Below are positions 20,236 to 28,862 of a stretch of 30,000 bases of DNA, one piece after another. The notes beneath the pieces were generated by a model, which had not been told where the DNA came from, made no database searches, and saw only the letters and a list, made by a program, of their open reading frames with translations. The translations under genes were made by a program, and so were the position numbers. Source of the DNA: Hydractinia symbiolongicarpus. Its lineage: Eukaryota; Cnidaria; Hydrozoa; Anthoathecata; Hydractiniidae. The stretch covers positions 18,774,851 through 18,804,850 of the forward strand of contig NC_079877.1 of the NCBI RefSeq assembly GCF_029227915.1, read 5' to 3'. Numbering within the stretch: position 1 is the first letter of the stretch; each line of letters starts with the position of its first letter.

Positions 20236-20847
20236 ATGAGCGATATAGCCAAGCTGTACCCAAATTTACCGATTGCACCTGCACAAAGCGCCGACATGCA
20301 GGAAGAGAGCCAGGTCTACAGACTCAAAAAGATTGATGAAATAGAACAGCATCTGCGAAATGAGATTAAGGAGCGAGAAAGGCTTGCAAAAAAGTTTAAG
20401 ATGCATGGTACTTGAGTGCGCTTTTGCGACCATGGGCTGCTGAGTATTAGCATCATTACCTCGAGCATTGGGATCGGGGCGTTAGCCACAGGTTTGGGGT
20501 CTCCTCTTTGTATTGCCATGAGCGGTATTACAATAGCCGTAGGTATAGGGCAAGCTGGCCTTAGAAACGCTTCAAAAGGGCTTGGTGTGAAATCGAAAAA
20601 ACACGAGGGTATTAGGCTGTTGGCTGAAAGTAAATTGAATTCCATTGTCGACCTGATCAGCAAGGCCGTAGAATATGGGGTGATTAGTGACTATGAGTAC
20701 AGCCTGATTAGCCGAGAGAAGCAAAAGTATATGTTGTTAAAGGAACAGATGCGACAACGTTTTAACCGTATTGTGAACGCCATCAATGAACAGGAGCGTG
20801 CCCAGCTAATTGCGAAAGGTCGGGAGGAAGGAAGGAAAATTTTTTAA
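20236..20847 (+). pseudogene. Helical membrane protein common in cnidarian Polintons
   Basis: Starts MSDIAKLYPNLPIAPAQSAD, with a charged helix (KKIDEIEQHLRNEIKERERL). An in-frame TGA at 20413-20415 precedes a strongly hydrophobic region LLSISIITSSIGIGALATGL followed by LCIAMSGITIAVGIGQAG, which looks like two membrane helices. A long basic coiled-coil tail follows, with AESKLNSIVDLISKAV. I recognise the pattern helix, TSS-hydrophobic pair, SKLNSI coil from unnamed proteins in cnidarian genomes. The function is unknown. The upstream stop TAA abuts its ATG. Confidence 0.7.
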
Positions 20848-20889
20848 ATAGACTTCAATCTGTGCAGCATGTAAGCGCCCTTAATTTGG

Positions 20890-20924
20890 TATATTTTATA
20901 GGTCTTGTAGGCCTATAAAATATA
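20890..20924. terminator. AT-rich hairpin between convergent genes
   Basis: TATATTTTATAGG (20890-20902) and CCTATAAAATATA (20912-20924) form a perfect 13-bp stem with a 9-nt loop. It lies 43 bp past the rightward stop (20847) and 9 bp from the leftward stop (20933), so it could end both transcripts. Confidence 0.6.
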
Positions 20925-20932
20925 TGGTTTTT

Positions 20933-21057
20933 TTAATCCTTACTTAGCAACCATCCTTTTCTAAAGTCCTTATATCGATATTCCACAACATGTACCTGAG
21001 GGTAGTTGTTTTTACATTGGACATACACCGATGATAGTGCCAGGATGGCACTGACTT
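20933..21057 (-). pseudogene. C-terminal remnant of an unrecognised Polinton gene
   Basis: 41 sense codons on the minus strand, EVSAILALSSVYVQCKNNYP then HVVEYRYKDFRKGWLLSKD, end at TAA 20933-20935. The composition looks like real protein. It is cut at 21057 by the hAT-like insertion. The matching N-terminal piece is probably at 22370-22425. I could not identify the family, and an adenain-like protease cannot be excluded or supported from this fragment. Confidence 0.5.
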
Positions 21058-21115
21058 CAGGGGCGGATACAGGATTTTTTTCTCCTTAGGCGGATTTGCG
21101 AAGCGAAGCGAAGCC

Positions 21116-21150
21116 CACGCGCAATTTTTGCGTAGCAAAAATTGCGCGTG
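21116..21150. repeat. Perfect 16-bp-stem hairpin in the hAT-like insertion
   Basis: CACGCGCAATTTTTGC (21116-21131), loop GTA, GCAAAAATTGCGCGTG (21135-21150): a perfect inverted repeat. A second hairpin, CCCCCCAAG/CTTGGGGGG, lies at 21186-21209. Such subterminal stems are common in short hAT-like elements. Confidence 0.75.
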
Positions 21151-21712
21151 ATAAAACAGCTGGGGGTCTTGGGGGGCGCTGTAAACCCCCCAAGTGGGGT
21201 CTTGGGGGGCTTACAGCTTTAGCTTATTTATCTATTTCAGCACTCAAAAATGCAGCAGACAGGAACTTCACATGTCCATTTCTTATATGTTATTGGAAAA
21301 AAAAACAACCATAAAATTCATAAATAAAAGCCAAATAATGTTTTCAGAAAAATTAAGGCTAAAATTAGCCAGCCAGCAAAATTTCTTCTTTCTTCCAGAT
21401 TCACATCCAGATAAATGAAATCCAAAAATAACATTTTTTAAAGATTAGAGGATTAAATTAATAATCCAGTCAAAATCTTCTTTCTTCATTCAAAATCTTC
21501 TTTCTTCTTTCTTCCAGCTTGCACATCAGGTAATATAACCAACCATGAACAAAATGAATCTGTCATGAAATGAGTCAAATTGATCAATTGTCAAAACCAA
21601 CCAATGAATAAATGAATGAACAACAATCAAAACTGAAAATTTTAAACTAAATTTCAGTACACCAGGTCAACATGAAGCATAAAAAAACATACTCCCTTAT
21701 ATACCAACTTAC

Positions 21713-21913
21713 TTACCTACTTCCCTTACCTACTTACTATACCTACTTCCCTTACCTACTTCCCTTACCTACTTACTATACCTACTTCCCTTACCTACTT
21801 CCCTTACCTACTTACTATACCTACTTCCCTTACCTACTTCCCTTACCTACTTACTATACCTACTTCCCTTGCTTACCTACTTTCCTTACCTACTTCCCTT
21901 ACCTACTTACTAT
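21713..21913 (+). repeat. Higher-order tandem repeat: 13-bp monomer, 39-bp unit
   Basis: Monomers TACCTACTTCCCT, TACCTACTTACTA and TACCTACTTCCCT alternate, giving a 39-bp unit repeated about four to five times with a degenerate right end. Any open frame here (Leu/Pro/Thr/Tyr repeats) is a by-product and not a gene. Confidence 0.9.
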
Positions 21914-21957
21914 TATCATTGCATTAGGGGAATACTCGCACCCACCAGGCTGACTTA

Positions 21958-22060
21958 AGACAAGTATTATCATTGCAGCTAGCTGTTTTGTTACCTTAAC
22001 TTAAAGTATAACCGTCTTTAGACAAGTATTATCATTGCAGCTAGCTGTTTTGTTACCTTA
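21958..22060 (+). repeat. 41-bp identical direct repeat, period 62
   Basis: 21958-21998 and 22020-22060 are identical over 41 bases, beginning AGACAAGTATTATCATTGCA. A partial third copy, TATTATCATTGCA, occurs at 21911-21923. The copies straddle the end of the hAT-like insertion. Confidence 0.9.
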
Positions 22061-22369
22061 TTAAGTGAATATTATTTATACTACTATCATGGATGTATAC
22101 AGAATTTATGAAAATAGCCTAAATCTTATCAATCACATCTACAAAATTTAACAATCAGATGAAAAGAAAAAGGGCGAGGGGAGGGGGGAGAGAGAGAAAA
22201 AGAGCAGAGAGGTAAAAAAGATAACGGGGTGGGGGGGTAACATGGTAAGTACTATCTATTAACATTTCTTTATCATTAGTTATATATCTCAAAACATGTC
22301 ATGTCTTAAAATTTTAGTCTTCTGTTATCAATGGAAAATTTATTTATAACTTCATTTATATCAACGTTT
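22061..22369. other. Gene-free spacer with purine-rich run
   Basis: AT-rich sequence with a purine tract (about 22158-22240) including GAGGGGAGGGGGG and GGGGTGGGGGGG runs. It could form G-quadruplexes on the plus strand. No gene is seen. The segment separates the two apparent pieces of the interrupted leftward gene. Confidence 0.5.
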
Positions 22370-22425
22370 ATTTCTTTATGGATGTGGAGAAGAGCTAAGC
22401 CAAGTCACTTGGCAGGGCTCATCAT
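22370..22425 (-). pseudogene. N-terminal remnant of a leftward Polinton gene
   Basis: ATG 22425 overlaps the upstream gene's TGA (ATGATGA). The frame reads MMSPAK, TGA, then LGLALLHIHKEI and fades into AT-rich DNA. Overlapping start and stop match the packing of the neighbouring genes. It may be the beginning of the gene whose end is at 20933-21057, with the insertion in between. This is inference only. Confidence 0.35.
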
Positions 22426-22846
22426 AGGGTACTGGCATGGAATTTGGTCGTGATCGCGTCCTTGTAGTATTTAAGCTTGGCGTTCACATAACGGTCCTTT
22501 TTCACAGGCTCTGTCGTCAATTGCTCAGATATCAGATCTTCTATTTTGTTCCAGATTTGGCCATACTTCGCAACCCAATCAGGGTACTCTTCGAAATCAA
22601 CACTTATCGCCGGTACTGCATTGGCGTTGTACCGGGTGACTTCATGTTGGGACCACATTTTTGGTGTTTTTACCCTCAAGGCAACCACGAGGTCTCGTGT
22701 ATGGTAGCCTATAATGTACCGATTATCCTTACCTCCATTAGCAGGAATAGGATCCGACACTGTTATATAGTCCACATGTCCGTAAAGGTAGCAGCAAACG
22801 AGTAGAATAATTTAGGGTTGACAAGCTCATTCTCAAATTGTAGCAT
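22422..22846 (-). pseudogene. Unrecognised Polinton protein, about 140 aa
   Basis: ATG 22846 reads MLQFENELVNPKLFYSFAAT, then a one-base shift near 22775 leads into YITVSDPIPANGGKDNRYII, YHTRDLVVALRVKTPKMWS and YPDWVAKYGQIWNKIEDLIS, ending TKFHASTL and TGA 22422-22424. It is a mixed alpha/beta protein without cysteines, a signal peptide or known motifs. Its start follows the zinc-protein stop by 5 bp and its stop overlaps the next ATG, so it belongs to the leftward cassette. Confidence 0.6.
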
Positions 22847-22851
22847 CTTCT

Positions 22852-23040
22852 TTATTGAAATTCAAACAGGCTCCGAGGATTGCTGCTCGTTTTACATACG
22901 CAACTACCCCTGTTATACGTGATATATTCCTGGTAGCAGTACCAACACAACATTTTAGCCTTTATCATGAGCCTTCGTCCGCAGGTACATCTGTCGTACA
23001 CATCCAACATACGTTCGCAGTCGTGACATTTTTCCGTCAT
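22852..23040 (-). CDS. Small Cys-rich zinc-binding protein, 62 aa, intact
   Basis: Starts MTEKCHDCERMLDVYDRCTC. The cysteine layout is CxxC-x9-CxC-x11-CxxC-x11-CxC, eight cysteines that could hold two zinc ions as knuckles or ribbons. It is uninterrupted, ending FEFQ at TAA 22852-22854. Its ATG overlaps the TGA of the upstream gene by ATGA. The role is unknown; small double-zinc proteins in viruses often regulate transcription or bind nucleic acid. Confidence 0.75.
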   Translation of the reverse strand: MTEKCHDCERMLDVYDRCTCGRRLMIKAKMLCWYCYQEYITYNRGSCVCKTSSNPRSLFEFQ

Positions 23041-23227
23041 TTAAAGTTATAAACCTCATCCTCTAAGTCTTTAATCCTCCGATCATTATCCTTGTCCCTC
23101 TCTGATTCTTGTATTCTTGTTCTAATGCTAATGCCATAAGTGGGAGGGAGAGACTCATACCAGCTAGGAAAGTCATGACTACTGCAGTTCCAAATATGTC
23201 AAATTTTGATTGACAGTTAATGCACAT
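23037..23227 (-). pseudogene. Small membrane protein with one frameshift
   Basis: ATG 23227 follows ACTATAATAAAA. It reads MCINCQSKFDIFGTAVVMTF, then a membrane helix (AGMSLSLPLMALAL). A single-base shift near 23125 leads into a charged helix (RDKDNDRRIKDLEDEVYNFK) ending at TGA 23037-23039, which overlaps the next ATG. Its start overlaps the repeat gene's end by 11 bp. Topology is one span with a charged coiled tail. No family recognised. Confidence 0.6.
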
Positions 23228-23567
23228 TTTTATTATAGTATTCACGCATGTCCTGCGTTTTGAGCTTGCTTGGCACAAACCTTATCATGTGGGGATACTT
23301 TTCAACAACCTCGTTACACATGTCCTGCGTCTTTAAATGATCCGGAATAAACCAGAATATGTTGGGATCATTTAGGAAAGCCTCGTTACACATGTCCTGT
23401 GTCTTGAAGTGGTATGGTACCCAACATAGCATGTCTGGCATCTCTCCTACAGCCTTGTTGCACATGTCTTGAGTTTTGAGTTAATCCGGTACATGCATGA
23501 GTGCTCAGGGCATATTCTCAACGGCTTTGTTGCACATCTCATGGGTCTTGCACTGACTTATCCTTAT
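23217..23567 (-). pseudogene. 24-residue tandem-repeat protein (DUF4116-like)
   Basis: Four units of exactly 24 codons (72 bp) begin at ATG positions 23537, 23465, 23393 and 23321, each like MCNKAVGEMPDMLCWVPYHF plus KTQD. A final partial unit ends NVH and TAA 23217-23219. The first unit carries two stops and the true start, near 23567, is lost (ATA in an ATG-like context). The repeat resembles DUF4116-type KTxEMCxxAV...P..L repeats known from protists and large DNA viruses. It is the first leftward gene after the right TIR, so probably early expressed. The function is unknown. Confidence 0.7.
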
Positions 23568-23657
23568 TATCATTATTTCCACATATTCTCACCCTGTAAG
23601 GGTGGACGTTTGTTCACATCTTTACTGCGCATGCGTTGATTGTTGATGACATCACTA

Positions 23658-23665
23658 CTATATAA
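23658..23665 (-). promoter_or_regulatory. Inward TATA box in right TIR
   Basis: The minus strand reads TTATATAG in CCCTTATATAGT, identical to the left TIR. It is about 90 bp upstream of the presumed start of the leftward repeat-protein gene. Confidence 0.5.
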
Positions 23666-23830
23666 GGGAATTCCTCTTCTAGGTGCGCTAGAACTCATTT
23701 TACTCATTTGCAGTATGATAGGGGACTTTACCTTGAACTCCATGACTCAACACTGCCTATTAGGGATTTTACCACACTAGGTCTTGGATAAGCACAGCAT
23801 GATAGGGATTTATTGTGGTTGACTGTGGCG

Positions 23831-23842
23831 TGCGCGTGCGCG
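23831..23842 (-). promoter_or_regulatory. NRF-1 consensus site in right TIR
   Basis: The minus strand reads CGCGCACGCGCA, a perfect YGCGCAYGCGCR match. It differs from the left copy at the Y position only, both variants being allowed. Confidence 0.6.
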
Positions 23843-23918
23843 AGATGTGCGCTGCGCCAGAAGGAACATTTCTCTATTTCTAAGACCCTGCCGAATATGG
23901 TTGCTCATATGGTGCAAA

Positions 23919-24087
23919 ATTCAGTGAGACAACATTATATAGTCAGTGTGAAATATATATATTCAGTGAAATAGTATATATATTAAGTGAAATAATATAT
24001 ATATTTAGTGAAATAATATGTGTTTAGTCGATTACATTCAGTGAAATATTTTTATATTCAGTCAAAAGCATTTGTATTCAGTCAAAC
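23919..24087 (+). repeat. About 20-bp minisatellite (ATTCAGTGAAATAATATATA)
   Basis: About eight diverged units start ATTCAGTGA or ATTTAGTGA. It begins about 40 bp outside the Polinton right end and is host sequence or part of another repeat. Confidence 0.75.
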
Positions 24088-24178
24088 TTCTTTTGAATGT
24101 ATGTCGTAGACAGTGATTACACTCTTGAAATCACAATCTGGTCCTTGTCTGTCAAAGCTGCATCATGAACAGTTAAAG

Positions 24179-25601
24179 ATGGCTGCTTCTTCAGAAATAA
24201 TCGAATTTTTCGATGAATTGTCATCCATACCAACAGCTATAGAAGCAAGATCGGGAGATGATTTAGTGTCACTAGTGGAACGTATAAGTAAATCTATCAC
24301 AACACTTCATTACCTCAAATCTATTCATCGACAGAATAGTTACTTAGATGAGCTTGTTTAACAATTCTCTGTATTCTATCAAGACCTATACAGAGAAATT
24401 AGATGAGTGGCGATTTTCAGATCATCAATCAACGTTGATACTATACCGGCTGATACATTGGTGTATTTCCGCAATCTTGGGTTCACCTGGCAAAATATCG
24501 CTGATATGTTCCTCGTGTCTCGTTGGACAATAAGAAGAAGAGTAGTAGAATACAATTTAGATTATTTTGTGGGCTACTCTGATATGACTAACGATGAGCT
24601 GGACGGTATAATCACTCGTTATAGAAACACGCACGGACTTGCATGTGGTAGGTTGATGATCATGGGATATTTAAATTCACCTGGCTTAAAACTACAACAA
24701 CGCCGTATTATTACGTCCCTTGTTCGAGTCGATCCGATTGGTTCTCATATGCGCTAGTCACTTGTTATCAAACGTCGAAAGTATTCAGTTCCCGCGCCGA
24801 ATAGTCTCTGGCATTTAGATGGTCACCATAGCCTCGTCACCTGGGGGTTCGCGATTCATGGTGCAATTGATGGTTATTCAAGATTGATCACGTTCCTACG
24901 ATGTTCAACAAATAACAAAGCGGAAACAGTTGCCGAATTATTCAACGATGCTGCAGAGCGCTATGGTACACCCTCCAGGGTGAGAACTGACAAAGGTGGA
25001 GAAAACAATAGTGTGGGAGAAAATGGTCCATATTAGAGGTGAAAATCGTGGAAGTTATCTTGTGGAGTTGTGGATAGACGTCTGCAACTACGTATGTAAC
25101 GAATTCTACTACACATTCCAGGCAATGATTGACCAAGGTAAAAATTAAGAGTCTGATATTGATCACATTTGTACTTTTAAATTCAGCATGGATAACGACG
25201 TGCATAAGCTTATTCTGCATTATGTAGTTGTCCCTCGCATCAACCTTGTGATCGAAAGTTTTGTGCAGGGTCGGAATCTACATCCACTTCGAACTGAACG
25301 CAATTGGTCCCCGCAAAGAACATGGACAAATGGTATGGTTGATCTAAGAAATCACATCAGTTATGTTAACGAACTGGTGAATGGTCGCGGAAATCTAAAT
25401 AATGCAGACTTAGAATGGTTCGGAATGGATTGGTTCGCGCCGTCGCCTCAAGATGACGGATTAACAACGGTGAACTTAGATGACGTTGTCTGTCCATTGG
25501 ATCCTGATCAACTTGCGAGACTGCAAATCGTTGACCCCTTAACACATTCTACCACTTACGGTATAGATGTATTCATCACGGCGATGCACGTGCTCCTGTG
25601 A
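24179..25601 (+). pseudogene. DDE integrase-core gene (transposon-derived), decayed
   Basis: Starts MAASSEIIEFFDELSSIP. A helix-turn-helix-like part (FTWQNIADMFLVSRWTIRRR) precedes the integrase core: LWHLDGHH gives the first Asp, AIDGYSRLITFLRCSTNNKA is the strand after it, and RVRTDKGGEN gives the second Asp. In the usual third-residue region a short deletion leaves RGENRGSYLVELWIDV, so the catalytic Glu block is shortened. Stops are TAA 24359-24361, TGA near 24404 and TAG 24755-24757, and there is a frameshift near 25015. A 49-bp candidate intron (GT 25138 to AG 25186) separates the C-terminal part (LILHYVVVPRINLVIESF). The family is the integrase-core proteins widespread in fish and cnidarian genomes. 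Confidence 0.8.
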
Positions 25602-26089
25602 ACATAGCTAATTTCATGTCCCATGTGAACTTGTTTTTAAACAGGGAAGATAGAAAACAACATATATTATTGAATGTACAAAACATTGAAATGTATAAAA
25701 AATGTAAGAAGATAACATAAAATATAAATGGAAAAATAAACATAATAGCAAGTTCGCAGTTCAAGCTTTCAAAAAAAATATCTGCTTTTAATTCCCCACT
25801 ACTTTACAATGTCAAAACCTAGTTTGAGATAATTCAAGAAGCGAAAACTAAGCAAAAGCTTTTCAGTTTGAAAATTCAGTGCCTGCAAGTTAGTTAAATG
25901 TCTAAACTTGTTGAACACAACTGTTACATAAAATTCTCAGCGATTAATTTTAAGGCTTGCCTGTTGCTTGTCCAAACTATCAACTATAACAGCACTATGA
26001 AAAATTATTTCTTATAGGTTGCATAGCATATCAACTTTAAACAAAAAAAAATTCACAGAGAAAAAAGTTAAATGTTTCGATTAGTAAGG
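25602..26089. other. AT-rich spacer, nothing recognised
   Basis: No gene or repeat is recognised. It contains A-rich runs and separates the DDE gene from the end of the leftward HECT-like gene. Confidence 0.5.
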
Positions 26090-28137
26090 TACTCAAAGAG
26101 ATGTGAATTTCTTTGAACCTGGTGTAATGTCTGCTTTAAAGGCAGTTTTAAATTCTTCAAATGAATTGAAACTTGGTACATCAATCGTGAAAGCACATGT
26201 GCTGTTAGAAAATCCATTACGTGTACAGAAACGAATACTTATATTCTTCCTTGGTAAAAAATTTGAACCAGTAGTGTAAACCAAAAACTACTTTATCTCT
26301 GTATCTGAACTATGAAGTAAGTATGAATTGCCTAAATCAAGCCTCTCTGTCACTTTCTTCGGAATCAGCAAATTTAATCTTGTTGATCACATCTGCAGGA
26401 TTATATGACCTTTAGGCAGTGAAAAAACATTCGTAAAATGTAGGATGCAAACTCATTTCCTGTAGTAGTCCAAGGGTTTTAAGTCCTTTTCGCAACTGAT
26501 CGATAACAACTTTCTTTTTGGTCAGGACATGATGTATCAAAACACTTTGAACGATACTTAATTTAGTTGCTGCCTAAAATATACAGATCTTATGAGAACC
26601 AGTGAGAGCAATGATTCATGTACCCTCAAGATAAATTAGAAAGGCTGGTATATTACTCACAGTGACAAGGACTGATATTTCACAATTTCAAAGAAGTTCT
26701 TGAAATCCATCATCAGTGTTCAATGTTGGTAGCTCGGAATCATCCATACTTATTAGCTAAAATGTAAAAAAAATTATCCTTTACGTGAGAATTTTTAAAA
26801 TTAACTCAAAACACTCATATCAACATAGAAATAACAAGAAGGCAATATTGATTAGCTCTTTAAAACAGGGAAAGTAAAGAAGAAAAAAACTGTATGCATA
26901 CCTGTGTTAAATATTGTTTTGTGACACCAAAAGGTAGGTCATTGATTGATAACAAAGGTGCTGCAGACTCTACTTCTCCATGAATCAAATATTGATAAAC
27001 AGCTTTTGAAAGTGATCGCAAACCAGTACCTGTTTGCACAATAGCATGTACAAGAATTTTCCCAAAGGTGTCCATTAAATCTGATGACAATATCAGTGCA
27101 TTTGAAGATGGTAGTTTATATCCATAGTCACCTTCGAATAATGGAGGTACACCATCACTCCCAGTTTCAGCAGCATCAAAAACATGTTGAAAAAACTGCC
27201 TCCACCTCCATCAATATCCACCTGAACTTCATATCTGATTTTTAAAGGAAGTGTGGCATCAAAATCAGCAGCTTTATAGTAACTCATTGCATCAGTGAAT
27301 AAATAATCAGGTTCAATAATCAACCGTTTCACGGAACCATCAGTTTTCATATTTTTTTTAACAAATTTAGTGATTCGTCCAAATTGTTACTTGTTGATGT
27401 AAAGTGACTACCATCCAAGATATTTTTGACAATTTGGTTCAAAGGGAAGAATGGGGAGTGATTGACTTGATTCAGCCTCACCACCATTTTCCTCATTATC
27501 AAAATCAACAAAATTCAAGGAGACTGTTGGTACAATCAATCTTATGTACAGCTTTCCTTGCCCAACTAATGCCTTAATATGTTGAAAGTCCCATTCAAAA
27601 CCATCAGGTGCATTAGGGTAGGATATTGTAGCACGATTGCACTCTACAAACTCGAAGTTATTTACTTTACTGTTACAAAAGGCAGATCTTTTTCAATTGC
27701 TTTCAAATTACTTCTCACATCTTTTTTCTTTATCACCTGGTAAAATATCTAAGAAGAAATTATAGCTATAGCTATATCTCTTTTCTCATGATCTTCATCT
27801 AAGAGAATGACTTCCACAGTTTTAATTTTCTCTTTTACTTTTATTGTTCCTTTTTTCCTACCATATGGAGAGCTTAACTGGTTGGGATGACCAGGGGTGG
27901 CTTTTGATGCTTTTCTAACAGGGAATGGTGTTAATAATGGTGATGTTGTGTTGTTTGGTGATGATGGGGAGGATGAGGTGGTGGGTCGGTTGTTATAAGT
28001 GATGCTGATGCAGAATGTATCAGTCTTTGGGTCCTTTGATATATGTTTTCAGAACTTCTACGTACATTAGATCTTGACAACTCTTCTCTTACTATCTCTC
28101 TTATATTTTCTTCCTTTGAGACAGGCAAACACATATT
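26090..28137 (-). pseudogene. HECT-like E3 ubiquitin ligase gene, multi-exon, probably damaged
   Basis: Minus-strand exons in order. First, about 28134-27931 reads [20 protein letters not shown]. Next, about 27925-27750 contains KATPGHPNQLSSPYGRKKG. About 27680-27411 contains EWDFQHIKALVGQGKLYIRL. About 27355-26902 holds an N-lobe-like region (VDIDGGG, frameshift near 27195, then PPLFEGDYGYKLPSSNALIL). From 26573 comes VVIDQLRKGLKTLGLLQEMS, with TAA inside the exon. Finally 26290-26093 reads TGSNFLPRKNISIRF then NSTCAFTIDVP, where the Cys (about 26196) fits the HECT catalytic cysteine. The 26902/26573 junction is a clean in-phase GT-AG intron. It resembles G2E3-like ligases common in cnidarians. 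The stop and frameshift suggest a pseudogene or assembly errors. Confidence 0.7.
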
Positions 28138-28166
28138 ATCGGCCCGTGCGTTGTTGCGTTGTTATG

Positions 28167-28495
<329 letters not shown>

Positions 28496-28862
28496 GCTCG
28501 CAAGTATAAATTTGATCTCTTTGATTCAAATAAGGTTATATCAGGTATGATATTGTTATTGATTTTTGTTGAATTTTGAACCTTTGAATTCTAATGCCAT
28601 GTTGAATTTTCGTGCGAAAAACCTGCAAATCACCCTTGTCCCCAGTGCCTTTGCGCGGCTCGTACGAAACTGTTTTTGTAAACATAGTTTTGTTAATAAT
28701 TGAGTGAGAACGGAGAAGAACGCAAGAAATTTCAATATATTATTTTTTCTAACCTTTTAAGTTATTTCGATAAAGGAAAAGGTAGGTAAATTTCAACCTT
28801 TTCGAGTGCTTTTTCGAACGCACATTTTTAAATTTACATTGAAACTTTTAACGCGTGTTTTT

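Larger units (their letters stand above)
21058..21949. mobile_element. hAT-like non-autonomous insertion (892 bp, right end uncertain)
   Basis: The left end CAGGGGCGGATACAGG is the classical hAT/MITE terminus. CTGACTT occurs directly before it (21051-21057) and again at 21950-21956, with ACTGACTT versus GCTGACTT over 8 bp, consistent with an 8-bp hAT duplication with one change. The right terminus does not show a clean complement of the left, so it is degraded or the border is wrong. It contains two strong hairpins and the 39-bp tandem array. No transposase is present. Confidence 0.55.
5801..23877. mobile_element. Polinton/Maverick (adintovirus-like) element, about 18.1 kb
   Basis: The element is delimited by inverted repeats that both begin ATAGAGAAATGTT (left, 5801) or its complement (right, ending 23877). 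Inside are the Polinton hallmark genes: protein-primed polymerase B, retrovirus-like integrase, packaging ATPase and probable major and minor capsid proteins. Also present are Polinton accessory genes (zinc proteins, membrane proteins, a Bro-N gene). Size fits the 15-20 kb usual for the group. The expected 6-bp target duplication is not visible: flanks CAAGATAGAG and TTCTAAGACC do not match. Nearly all larger genes are broken, and it is interrupted by a LINE fragment (14402-15370) and a hAT-like insertion (21058-21949). It is thus an immobile relic unless complemented. Confidence 0.93.
23610..23877 (-). repeat. Right terminal inverted repeat of the Polinton
   Basis: It is the reverse complement of the left repeat, with small indels (for example GAAGAGGAA inserted before the TATA block). 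Homology ends at TTGTTCAC (23610). The outermost bases complement ATAGAGAAATGTT. Confidence 0.93.

Noticed and set aside
21672-21953. Leu/Pro/Thr/Tyr repeat protein
   Set aside because: It is the tandem DNA repeat read in one frame.
23217-23567. CRISPR-like array
   Set aside because: The 72-bp period is coding, without spacers.
5791-23887. 6-bp target-site duplication of the Polinton
   Set aside because: I compared hexamers for several possible termini; none match, so no duplication is claimed.
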